From Yamadazyma tenuis (lineage: Eukaryota > Ascomycota > Pichiomycetes > Serinales > Debaryomycetaceae), in NCBI RefSeq assembly GCF_029203305.1, contig NC_089464.1:62001-126000 (forward strand): 64,000 bases of DNA, written 5' to 3'. The notes below the pieces were generated by a model. That model was not told the DNA's origin. It did not search any database and saw only the letters and a list, made by a program, of their open reading frames with translations. Positions 19,429-31,018 of this stretch are shown piece after piece (position 1 is the stretch's first letter; every line of letters starts with the position of its first letter). The position numbers and the translations under genes were made by a program.

Positions 19429-20313
19429 TTTTTACAGGCTGTCCTTAGACGTCGGCTCGTGCCTGCATGAGCGACATGCATTGGCCATTGCCGAACCTTT
19501 TAGGGTCGTTGACGATGCTTTGACTATAGATGCACCCTGCAGCCTCAGTTTTGAACAGACGGCGGAGTAATTGGCAGTGGATGCACCACGGAGAATTGGG
19601 TGCAACATGACTAAAATGGCATGCATGTGGGTGATGGCTTGCGTACGCCGTGGGTCGATTACCAAAGATGCGGAGCACAATGGCGGTGAAATTCCACCTG
19701 AAACGGACATCCACCTCATCACCAACTGAAAGAATAATTTCAAGTTCGGTTGCATGAAACAATGCGAGATCGAAAATTTGGGTTGCCTAATGCAGGCATT
19801 GATAAATAAATAATCGGAATTTACTACACGCACAAAGCAGCGATGAGAATCAAACAAAGAGGAGGAGGTGGCATCAACTTATTGATATACGTATGATGCA
19901 TACCATGGTGTTTATGTATACGTAATATCGGGGTATATCCTCGTGCTAGTGTTTGTGTTTATGTATACCTCATTGTTCATTTAGACTCTATCCTGTCACG
20001 GACCTCACCTCTACCACTACCGCCGCCACCACCACCACCACGCCGTGCTCCGCGCACCGCGCGCGTACTAGCTCAGGCCTGTATAAACCTTATTGTTCCT
20101 CTGGCACAAATACTCACTTATTTAAATAACAAGACTGCCCCTGATTATCGCAACTCTGCACAAACCTCCGTTTTTTCAAACTACGTATATACTTTGTATA
20201 CCCAACCCACACCATCCTTCCCACCACGTACATCCCGTTCCCTCGGCTCTCGTTCTTCCTGTCCTGTTATCTCGTGCCTTTTCGTGTTTGTTTGACTTGA
20301 TTGCTATTTGACC
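19429..20313. other. Long MIH1 upstream region
   Basis: 885 bp without a convincing gene. It holds a 14-bp direct repeat GTGTTTATGTATAC at 19908-19921 and 19955-19968 (each containing a forkhead-type TGTTTAT), a CCA/CCG microsatellite and a pyrimidine-rich leader before the MIH1 ATG. Two overlapping reverse frames of over 100 codons near 19432-19857 begin at TTG and show no family resemblance. Confidence 0.5.
20011..20044 (+). repeat. CCA/CCG trinucleotide microsatellite
   Basis: A run of imperfect CCA and CCG triplets (CCGCCGCCACCACCACCACC core) in the MIH1 upstream region. It is not in a supported reading frame. Confidence 0.7.
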
Positions 20314-22260
20314 ATGGGCAATAAATCCTTAATGTCACCTAATGCTAATATTTTTGCAGATAAGGCCGCTAAGCGAGATCGGCCTCTAAGTAGTTTCCTT
20401 GATACTCCGACCGACCACATCAGTGTTTTTCTCCAGAAACTGCACCAAGAGGTTGATGATGAAGGAACCGAAGAAGAAGACGATGACGAAACCCACCCCG
20501 ATACTCCCATCAACAACAGAAAGAACCGCATGGTAATCACATCGCCATTGGTGTCGCGTAAGCCGTTCCGCAACTTGTCCAACTTGATGAACATGAACAT
20601 CGACTCGGTGAAGAAACGCTTTAGTTCAACAAAACGGTTCATCAAACGGTCCAAGGACGAGGATAGTGACAGCGTGGTCCATGACGTGGACCAAGCAGAC
20701 AGGGGAATTCTGGTACAGGCTGATCTCGACGATCTCGATGCAAATACCACCGTGTCCACCATTGACGACCTCGAAGTCGCTTTGGACATCGACGACCTCG
20801 ATGACTTCCCCAAACCCCAGGCACCCGCTCCCCCAGGCCTTTCCCTCCGCCGGTTCCATTCGATGTACCAAACCACCAAGGAAAAAGACGTGGTTCTCCA
20901 AGACGATAACTCGCTTCTCAAACACTCCAACATAAAATATTTCACGGTCGAGTCCGACCTCGTCCCAAGAATCGATCTGGCATCGTTCTGTGATCTCATC
21001 AACAACAAGTACACCCACCAATTTGATGAGATTATCGTGGTCGACTGCCGGTTCGACTACGAGTACGAAGGAGGCCATATCAAAAATGCCATCAACATCT
21101 CTGACAAGCAGGACTTGGAAACCCGGTTCATTGCTCAAGACTCCGAATACAGGTCCAGCCAGCGATACTTGATTGTGTTCCACTGCGAGTTCAGCATTTT
21201 CAGAGGGCCTACTATGGCGTCCCATTTGAGAAAAACCGATAGAATCTTGAACTTGAACAACTATCCTCACTTGAGCTACCCTGATATCTTGATTTTGGAT
21301 GGAGGTTATAAGAAGTTTTATGAGTCCTTCAAAATGTACTGTGAGCCTCAGAACTATGTGGAGATGAAGGATACTAATCATGTCAAGAAGTGTTCGAGCG
21401 ACCTAGATAAGTTCAGATCTTTCTCCAAGTTGAAAGAACACAACCGGTCAAACAGTTATACCACCATTACTTTGCATTCAGAGAACTTGAAAATCTTGAA
21501 GAGACAGAAGTCCAGCAGCTTCACCCGCCCGGCGGACCTTCAACTCAATAGGTCTTCGACTTTTTCCTACTCAAACGAGTTGATCCAACAGGAAGAGTTC
21601 TTGCCTCCCGTCACCAAGTTCTCCAGGTTCAACGGATCTTCGAACTCGATCAACTCCTTGAACAGCTCATTGTCGGAGTTGTCGACATTTTCATCCAACG
21701 ACTCTGCCGACTCGGTTTCAATCTCCAATAGTCCAATTTTGGAGATGAACGAGTTTTTTGGGTCAAGTGCTTCCCCAACCGCCGCAACCACCTCGTCTTC
21801 CATCTCGTCTTTGAACTTGGGTTTGTCCCAACACAAGAAAAAGAAGTCGGTCACAGCGATGTCCAGCTCCAAGACTATTGCTTCCGACTTTAAGTTCCCA
21901 AGCTTAAGTGGGTTCCATACCTCTGCATTCTCCAACACCCAAACCAGTTCACCTTTCAACAAGAAAAACTTGTCGATTAGCACAGGGGTTCTTTCTACTG
22001 CTAGCAGCTCTGTTGGCTCTAATAATACCATTACCCTTTCACTTCACAACAAGAACACTTCCATCACTTCCCCCATCATCAGTTCACCTTTATCTAATAT
22101 GACCCCTACCCCCACCCCCATGTCCACCATTGGTACCTCTATAAGCCATCATAATCGGGCCACTTCAATCATCGATCCTATTAATGATACCCCAGTTGAT
22201 TTCCAGGTACCATATTATAAGAAATCATCTAATGGCCCTCTGCAATATTTGGATACTTAG
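20314..22260 (+). CDS. MIH1: Cdc25-type M-phase inducer phosphatase Mih1
   Basis: A 648-residue protein with a rhodanese/Cdc25 catalytic domain at about residues 215-345. The active-site loop HCEFSIFRGP has Cys291 and Arg297 (C-X5-R). The upstream IIVVDCRFDYEYEGGHIKNAIN and the downstream YPDILILDGGYKKFY are typical of Cdc25. The enzyme removes the inhibitory phosphotyrosine from Cdk1 placed by Swe1 and so promotes mitosis. The N-terminal region is acidic and Ser/Thr-rich and the C-terminal 300 residues are Ser-rich and low in complexity, likely sites of regulatory phosphorylation. The start is the ATG at 20314; a TTG lies two codons earlier. S. cerevisiae Mih1 is shorter (554). Confidence 0.95.
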   Translation: MGNKSLMSPNANIFADKAAKRDRPLSSFLDTPTDHISVFLQKLHQEVDDEGTEEEDDDETHPDTPINNRKNRMVITSPLVSRKPFRNLSNLMNMNIDSVKKRFSSTKRFIKRSKDEDSDSVVHDVDQADRGILVQADLDDLDANTTVSTIDDLEVALDIDDLDDFPKPQAPAPPGLSLRRFHSMYQTTKEKDVVLQDDNSLLKHSNIKYFTVESDLVPRIDLASFCDLINNKYTHQFDEIIVVDCRFDYEYEGGHIKNAINISDKQDLETRFIAQDSEYRSSQRYLIVFHCEFSIFRGPTMASHLRKTDRILNLNNYPHLSYPDILILDGGYKKFYESFKMYCEPQNYVEMKDTNHVKKCSSDLDKFRSFSKLKEHNRSNSYTTITLHSENLKILKRQKSSSFTRPADLQLNRSSTFSYSNELIQQEEFLPPVTKFSRFNGSSNSINSLNSSLSELSTFSSNDSADSVSISNSPILEMNEFFGSSASPTAATTSSSISSLNLGLSQHKKKKSVTAMSSSKTIASDFKFPSLSGFHTSAFSNTQTSSPFNKKNLSISTGVLSTASSSVGSNNTITLSLHNKNTSITSPIISSPLSNMTPTPTPMSTIGTSISHHNRATSIIDPINDTPVDFQVPYYKKSSNGPLQYLDT

Positions 22261-22364
22261 ATATTACGCATATAATAAGCTAGTAAACTCATTCAATTCA
22301 ACCACTACTTAAATCAGATAAATAACTCATTCATTTAAACTAAATCCTTTTATACTAAATCAAC

Positions 22365-25127
<2,763 letters not shown>

Positions 25128-25334
25128 TCAGACTGTGATATTTTTGCGGGGTGACGGGAAGAGTAATTTTAGATGAGGACGAAAGAACGAGGAGGTAGGA
25201 CGAAAGTAGTGAGGGTGGGCGGTGGTGGCATTCTGAAGGCGGTCTGGGGTTGGTCTTGGGGAGGTGGTAATGGTATTAAGTGGGTGATTAACTGGAGTGA
25301 GAATGGTACAATATGGTGCGAGCTGGGGGTGGGG

Positions 25335-25376
25335 CCACCGCGGTTCTAGCGGTGGATAGTACCATCGTCGCGGTGG
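25335..25376. promoter_or_regulatory. GCGGTGG inverted and direct repeat
   Basis: CCACCGC (25335-25341) and GCGGTGG (25349-25355) form an inverted repeat with a 7-bp spacer, and a third copy GCGGTGG is at 25370-25376. The arrangement looks like a zinc-cluster factor site. It lies about 290-330 bp upstream of FOX2. Confidence 0.45.
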
Positions 25377-25384
25377 CTGTCAAT

Positions 25385-25430
25385 CCTCGGCCCACGCGCG
25401 CGCACACAAATGCGCACCCATGAACCGAGG
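25385..25430. promoter_or_regulatory. Inverted CCTCGG fatty-acid response elements
   Basis: CCTCGG at 25385-25390 and CCGAGG at 25425-25430 are the core recognised by FarA/FarB in Aspergillus; the Candida albicans homologue Ctf1 controls beta-oxidation genes. Location upstream of FOX2 supports a role, but this is inferred from the motif. Confidence 0.5.
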
Positions 25431-25556
25431 ACGTCTCACATTCATGTGCGCCAAAGGAGTGACCTGCAAACGATTTAATTGGCGAGCCACAGACAAGAGC
25501 ATTTTCGCGGTGGGAGGGTGGCAGGGTGCTGGTGCGTGGCTAGGGTCACGAGTAAG

Positions 25557-25564
25557 TCACGTGA
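25557..25564. promoter_or_regulatory. TCACGTGA palindrome (Cbf1-type E-box)
   Basis: A perfect 8-bp palindrome TCACGTGA about 510 bp upstream of FOX2 and 625 bp upstream of the GH115 gene. It matches the Cbf1 consensus. Confidence 0.4.
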
Positions 25565-26075
25565 GCCTGTCCTGGTGCTCCCTGAGCTCATCGCTTCCCC
25601 ACAATTCGCGGATGGCCGAAACACCGGCCACAAAAGGATGAATATAATGTACCAAGAAAGAATATAATGGTGTGAATATAATTACTTTCCAAAATACAAC
25701 ATCAATGTCGCAGTTGTGTTCTAGGCTTCACACAACGAAAGTAGTCGATATTTGTGTAACAAACATTTTTTTCAGTTTTTCTGAAACCCCACCAGGCCCT
25801 TCCGCAGCTTTTGCAGCCAAATAACCATATATATAGACTATTCCTTATATTAACAACAATTCCTACTCTCGGGCAATTCCGTTACCCCCGCTATTCTTCT
25901 CTTTGCATCCCCTATCCCACCCACCTATTTCCTACCTTCCTTCCGCCATGAAACGCCATTCGCTAAAAGCTGCCCCACTAAGCAACCTGAATAATACTCG
26001 CAATATTGGTGCTCGAAGAGCCAATGAGCAAAAAAATTGCATTGTGTCGGGAATGTGTTGGGTGCCAACAACCAG

Positions 26076-26150
26076 GTGGGGGGGTGGGCTTCACCCCTGT
26101 GGCTATATGTGGAGGAGATCAGGGGAAATTCTGGGGAACAGGGGTATAAA
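26076..26150 (+). promoter_or_regulatory. Mig1-like G-rich sites and TATA box of GH115 gene
   Basis: GTGGGG (26076-26081) and CTGGGG (26131-26136) match the SYGGGG core of Mig1/CreA repressors; further GGGG runs flank them. TATAAA at 26145-26150 lies about 40 bp before the ATG. This suggests glucose repression of a secreted hydrolase. Confidence 0.4.
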
Positions 26151-26188
26151 GCTGAGCCTCTTTCCTGGTTGTGGTGGGTGAGTCTACA

Positions 26189-29131
26189 ATGTATTGGTTC
26201 TGGTGTTTTTTGTCCATTGTGACAGCCTCAATTGTATTTGAGGAATACGATGAGACAATTCCCATCTATACCAACGCCAGTACATCTCGATTGGTGTTTG
26301 ACCCAGCTGACTGGCCTGGAGTTATTAGGGCTGCTCACGACTTGAGAAAAGATTTTGAAGCTGTTACTGGCAAAAAGGCCCTTCAGGTGGCCAATGATAC
26401 CTTGGAGTACTGCTCCAAGTCACCTACTATTATTATTGGAACAATTGGTAATTCTCTGATAATTGACAATCTTGTTAAAAATAACCTCATCGACATCAGG
26501 GCCATTGAACACAAATGGGAATCTTACATTATCACCCATATCAAGGGCTGTAATACTGTAGTGGTAGCGGGAAGTGATAAAAGAGGAACTATCTTTGGAA
26601 TCTACACCATTTCTGGGATGATTGGGGTGAGTCCATGGTATTTTTGGGCAGATGTCCCCATCGAGTCGCACTCGTCGGTATACTTCAACACCTCAGCACC
26701 AATAGTTAGTGGAGAACCCAGTGTCAAGTACAGAGGGATTTTCATCAACGATGAGGAACCTTCATTATCTACCTGGGTGAACCGCAATTTTGATCAGGGA
26801 AACTACACCCACTATGTTCATGAGTTCTACTTCAAAGTGTTCGAGCTCTTGTTGAGACAGAAAGCCAATCTCTTGTGGCCAGCCATGTGGAAAGCCATGT
26901 TCGGGCTCGATGACGGTTTAAACCAATACTGGGCTGACTACTATGGGATTGTGATGTCCACTTCTCATACTGAGCCCTTACAACGGGCTTCCAATGAATG
27001 GTTATATGAGGGTGAAGGTTCGTGGGACTATACTACCAACGAAAAGAATATCACCGAATACTGGAAAGACGGTATTGCTCGAGGAAAAGCTTACGAAGGG
27101 GTTTGGGTTGAAGGTATGCGTGGTCTTGGAGATACCGCTATGTCAGACGGAGTCGAGTCTGCTTTGCTTGAGAAGATTATTGCTCACCAGAGAGACTTAT
27201 TGGTAGAAGGATTTGGAGAAGGCACCAACATCTCGACTATTCCCCAGGTTTGGTGTTTGTACAAAGAAGTGCAAAGCTATTATCAGAAGGGAATGCTGGT
27301 ACCTGACGATATCATATTGCTTTGGGTGGACGACAATTGGGGAAATATTAGAAGACTTCCTCAGGGAGATGAGACCTCCAGAAGTGGAGGAGCAGGAATA
27401 TACTACCATTTCGATTATGTGGGAGACCCCCGCAACTATAAGTGGATCAACACTGTTTCACTAACACGGACATGGGAGCAGATGCACATGGCGTACGAAA
27501 GACAAGCTCGGGAGTTCTGGGTGGTCAACGTTGGTGATTTGAAAGGCTTGGAAGTGCCCATAGCATACTTTCTTGACTTGGCCTACGACTACGACCAGTG
27601 GGGACAAGTCAACAAGGTACCCACTTGGACTCGAAAGTGGGCTGAACAGCAGTTTGGAGAATTTGCTCCAGATATCGTTATAGATGAAATCTCAGACATT
27701 GTTGAAGAGTATTCGTTTTTGGCTGGACGTCTCAAGTATGAGCTCTTGGACAGGGACACCTACACGTTGCTCAACTACAACGAAGCCCAAATGGTCCTTG
27801 ACACTTGGAAAACCCTCTCCGACAGGGCTTGGAATGTTTACAATAACAGTCTTTCAAAGGCTGCTAAACCGGCGTTCTTTGAGATGATTTTGCACCCATG
27901 CCATGCGGGATACATTGTTCATGATTTGCACATCACAGCTGGTAAGAATGACCTTTATACTTCTCAACAGCGTAACCAGGCTTCTTCTAGTGCTGATCAT
28001 GTAAAAGAGGCCTTTCAAGACGATTTTAATTGGAAGAAAAAATGGGATGCATTGCTCGACGGTAAATGGAAAAATATGATGGACCAACCACATCTTAGCT
28101 ATTCTTACTGGCAGAACCCAATGCGAGACGTAATGCCTGCAGTATCAGAGATATTGCTTGAAACTGAAGCTATGAGTGGTTCAGGCGGACTTACCATTGA
28201 TGGTGCCCTTGGAGTGGTTCCTGGTGATGATGTGCACAATGGAGCTACTTACAACAACAATACCTTGATATTTCCCGAGCTCAACCCGTATTCTGGAAAC
28301 ACGTGGATTGAAGTTTTTAGTAGAGGCTATGAGGATTTTGAGTTCAAGGTAACTCCGTGGAACGATTATGTTAGTGTGACACCTTCCAGTGGAATTATTA
28401 ATGCTTCCAACCAATCGTTGTGGAATTCGATCTTCTTGAATGTTAGTGTTGACTGGGATCAGGTGGACGACGGGTTCCACTTGGAATTCTTGAACTTCAC
28501 CACCAACAGTTCCACCTACTTCTACACGATTCCTACCATTTTGAACTTACCCATCAATAAAACAGAGAATGTCACCTCATTCACTGGGTATATCGAGTCA
28601 CAAGGATATGTTTCTATTGAAGCCGAGCACACCACTGCAAACATTTCACAGAACGACACTTACTTCTTGACGATTCCCCGGTTTGGAAGAACCTTATCTG
28701 GGGTGACCCTTTACCCAATTAATAGTGAGTCTCAAGTTGCGACCGAAGATGCGCTGTACTTGGAGTATGATTTCTATGCCTTCAGTGGATCCAACGTCAC
28801 AAATGTTACATTGATATTCTCGCCCAGTCTCAACGTGAACCCTTTCCGGCCTTTACGTTACGGCGTGGCTGTAGATGATGACGAACCAGAAGATATCCAG
28901 ATTTACGAAGATAACACAGACCCCACTGCGTATCCGGTTGGATGGGAAGAGGCTGTGGCAGCCAATGCATGGACCCGAAACACGACACATGACGTGGATG
29001 CGGGACCACACACCTTGAAGGTGTGGCTTTTGGAGCCTGGGGTGGTGTTGCAGAAAATAGTGATTGATTTTGGTGGTGCCAGGCCAAGTTATCTCGGGCC
29101 GCCAGAAAGTTATTTTCTTGAGGAAGAGTGA
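26189..29131 (+). CDS. Secreted GH115 xylan alpha-1,2-glucuronidase
   Basis: A 980-residue protein starting with a signal peptide (MYWFWCFLSIVTASIV), followed by a glycoside hydrolase family 115 module. Family features seen are GTIFGIYTISGMIGVSPWYFWADVP, VKYRGIFINDEEP, KANLLWPAMWKAMF, GIVMSTSHTEPL and DDIILLWVDDNWGNIRRLP. GH115 enzymes remove (4-O-methyl)glucuronic acid side chains from xylan, including internal ones; a homologue is known from Scheffersomyces stipitis. Many N-X-S/T sequons fit a secreted glycoprotein. The C-terminal 300 residues form beta-rich domains usual for the family. The ATG at 26189 is chosen because it begins the signal peptide and follows a TATAAA by 40 bp. The gene is absent from S. 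cerevisiae. Confidence 0.9.
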   Translation: MYWFWCFLSIVTASIVFEEYDETIPIYTNASTSRLVFDPADWPGVIRAAHDLRKDFEAVTGKKALQVANDTLEYCSKSPTIIIGTIGNSLIIDNLVKNNLIDIRAIEHKWESYIITHIKGCNTVVVAGSDKRGTIFGIYTISGMIGVSPWYFWADVPIESHSSVYFNTSAPIVSGEPSVKYRGIFINDEEPSLSTWVNRNFDQGNYTHYVHEFYFKVFELLLRQKANLLWPAMWKAMFGLDDGLNQYWADYYGIVMSTSHTEPLQRASNEWLYEGEGSWDYTTNEKNITEYWKDGIARGKAYEGVWVEGMRGLGDTAMSDGVESALLEKIIAHQRDLLVEGFGEGTNISTIPQVWCLYKEVQSYYQKGMLVPDDIILLWVDDNWGNIRRLPQGDETSRSGGAGIYYHFDYVGDPRNYKWINTVSLTRTWEQMHMAYERQAREFWVVNVGDLKGLEVPIAYFLDLAYDYDQWGQVNKVPTWTRKWAEQQFGEFAPDIVIDEISDIVEEYSFLAGRLKYELLDRDTYTLLNYNEAQMVLDTWKTLSDRAWNVYNNSLSKAAKPAFFEMILHPCHAGYIVHDLHITAGKNDLYTSQQRNQASSSADHVKEAFQDDFNWKKKWDALLDGKWKNMMDQPHLSYSYWQNPMRDVMPAVSEILLETEAMSGSGGLTIDGALGVVPGDDVHNGATYNNNTLIFPELNPYSGNTWIEVFSRGYEDFEFKVTPWNDYVSVTPSSGIINASNQSLWNSIFLNVSVDWDQVDDGFHLEFLNFTTNSSTYFYTIPTILNLPINKTENVTSFTGYIESQGYVSIEAEHTTANISQNDTYFLTIPRFGRTLSGVTLYPINSESQVATEDALYLEYDFYAFSGSNVTNVTLIFSPSLNVNPFRPLRYGVAVDDDEPEDIQIYEDNTDPTAYPVGWEEAVAANAWTRNTTHDVDAGPHTLKVWLLEPGVVLQKIVIDFGGARPSYLGPPESYFLEEE

Positions 29132-29235
29132 GATTTGAAATAGCGAAGAAGTTTTGCAGCCAAATTGCTACTATACAGTTGACATACTTCAATACATACT
29201 TTTAAATACTAGGGAGGAGTTAGAGAGCGAGAGCC

Positions 29236-30654
29236 TCACAACTTTGCGTCATAGTGTTCCTTGACGAACTTGTGGATACCTTGCTCATACACATTTGGCT
29301 TCTCTATTCTCTCCTTACTCACAAAGAACCCCTTTGGAATTGTGTACTCAAGCTCATGGACCTTCTTGTTCTGTGTGATACATGTGGCAACTGCCTTAGC
29401 ACTGAAAAGAACTCGGGGCATACCATGGCCGTGGAATCCCGCAACGATGTAGCAGCCTTTCTTACCAATGACATCCAACTCTCCCACATACGGCAAATAG
29501 TCGTTGGTGAAGCCCAAGATCCCAGACCAGATTTTGCTGACGTCGGAGTCGGTGTTCTCCCACGTCGAAAACCGCTTCTTCATGTAATCCTTAAACTCTG
29601 CCTTGGATACCTCGTCAACATAAGTATCGTCCACACAGTCAAACCACCCAGAAATATCCCCGTTTGGCTTGATCAAAGACTCATCACGGCCCCCCACAAT
29701 GATGGTCCCATCAGGTCTGTTGATGAGATAGTCACTATTTGGTCTGGAGGTAAAGAGACCATAGGTGTTTGTCAAATGTGGGGTATGATCTTTGTCAGCA
29801 GCCTCTATACTGCAACAAACGCCTCTTTGTGGCACAATTGTATTTGAAAACTCCTCCAACAATCCCTTTGTGTATCCATTTGTGCAGTAGACCACTTTAC
29901 CACAAATAGTGGTTCCACGGGGAGTATGAACCACCCATTTGCCATTGTCAGTGGACGTCACTTTGGTGACCAAAGTGTTTGTCTGAAGATTCAAGCCCTT
30001 GGCTACACACATCTTTAAGATTGAAATGAACAACTTCCATGGCCAGCAGCTGGCAGCAGGATATGTAAAAGCTATGTCAGTTTGAGGAGATTTGGAGATC
30101 ATTCTTGCAGCCGCGCCGTGGAAAATCTGAAACTGTTTCTTCATCTCCGGATAAATGTGCGGATTGGCCAACATACTTTTCGCAGCCTCTAGGTCTCTGG
30201 CGACACGAGAATCCTCTTTATCAGGGTACACATCACAGGCTCTGGTTAAAAAAAAATCACAGTCGATATTATTGTCGTCAACGATTTTCTTGATAGCCCA
30301 CAAATGGTCGTACTCTGAGTTGACGACCTCAGCCGCGCCCTTCTCACCCAACATCTGGAGGTAGAGATCGTAGTTGCGGTGGTAGTAGGGCTTGACATGC
30401 CCGCCATTACGGCCCGTGGCGCCCGAGCACGCGGTGCGGGCTTCATACAACGCGACCCTTAACGCCGGATCCTGGTGCAAGAGGTAGTGGGCAGTGGAAG
30501 CTCCTGCATAACCGGATCCTATCACCAACACGTCAACTTCCAGGGGAAGTTCGCGGGTGGTTCTGTGGGACGAAAACTCTTCTTGATCTTCAAGACCTAA
30601 CCAAAAAGACTTGGTGTAACCGTCCAAGGGGAAATACTGTTTTTCTGTGGGCAT
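29236..30654 (-). CDS. Peroxisomal FAD-dependent amine/amino-acid oxidase-like protein
   Basis: A 472-residue DAO-superfamily flavoprotein. The Rossmann motif VLVIGSGYAG (GSGYAG at residues 46-51) is followed by YEARTACSGATGRNGGH, typical of a fungal group resembling gamma-glutamylputrescine oxidase and sarcosine-type oxidases. The C-terminal box GFHGHGMPRVLFSAKAVA fits the FAD-binding C-terminal segment. It ends in AKL, a canonical PTS1, so peroxisomal oxidation with H2O2 release (handled by catalase) is likely. The substrate cannot be told from sequence. It is divergent from a Dal5-family permease; their shared promoter carries GATAAG boxes. Confidence 0.82.
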   Translation of the reverse strand: MPTEKQYFPLDGYTKSFWLGLEDQEEFSSHRTTRELPLEVDVLVIGSGYAGASTAHYLLHQDPALRVALYEARTACSGATGRNGGHVKPYYHRNYDLYLQMLGEKGAAEVVNSEYDHLWAIKKIVDDNNIDCDFFLTRACDVYPDKEDSRVARDLEAAKSMLANPHIYPEMKKQFQIFHGAAARMISKSPQTDIAFTYPAASCWPWKLFISILKMCVAKGLNLQTNTLVTKVTSTDNGKWVVHTPRGTTICGKVVYCTNGYTKGLLEEFSNTIVPQRGVCCSIEAADKDHTPHLTNTYGLFTSRPNSDYLINRPDGTIIVGGRDESLIKPNGDISGWFDCVDDTYVDEVSKAEFKDYMKKRFSTWENTDSDVSKIWSGILGFTNDYLPYVGELDVIGKKGCYIVAGFHGHGMPRVLFSAKAVATCITQNKKVHELEYTIPKGFFVSKERIEKPNVYEQGIHKFVKEHYDAKL

Positions 30655-30682
30655 TTCTGAAACTTTGTAAATTTAAGGGCCA

Positions 30683-30927
30683 GATAAGCCGGAAACTATA
30701 TATGTCAATATTTGGACACCGATAAGAAAATGGGGCATTTATACTGGGGGACCGCACGCAGTTTTTTAAGAAGCAACCCGATGCGTTATTCCCTGCAAAT
30801 CAACCTATCAACACGCCGATCTTTATCTATTTTTATGTTCTCGGAGCAGAATTACTAATCCTGGAGTGCGTCTATTTCCATGGTTGCGGTTGTGAAGGTC
30901 GAAACGGGATGATATGGACGTGATAAG
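30683..30927. promoter_or_regulatory. Cluster of GATA boxes in divergent promoter
   Basis: GATAAG occurs at 30683-30688, 30721-30726 and 30922-30927 on the plus strand, with GATAA on the minus strand at 30823-30827. These are Gln3/Gat1-type sites used in nitrogen catabolite repression. The 364-bp region between 30655 and 31018 holds no other feature I recognise. By chance about 0.2 GATAAG would be expected on both strands. Confidence 0.6.
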
Positions 30928-31018
30928 AACAATAGGATAGGTATCGCCCCACCGGAGCAGCACCGTCACCATCATTACAAAAAGAATACGCATTTCCCAG
31001 CTGTGGTTGAGATTATCC

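Noticed and set aside
19432..19857. Overlapping reverse-strand frames of 141 and 105 codons downstream of the kinase gene
   Set aside because: Both start at TTG, lie in different frames of the same stretch and show no protein-like pattern or family motif.
25420..26181. Short plus-strand frames upstream of the GH115 gene
   Set aside because: Under 100 codons, no family features, and located among promoter motifs.
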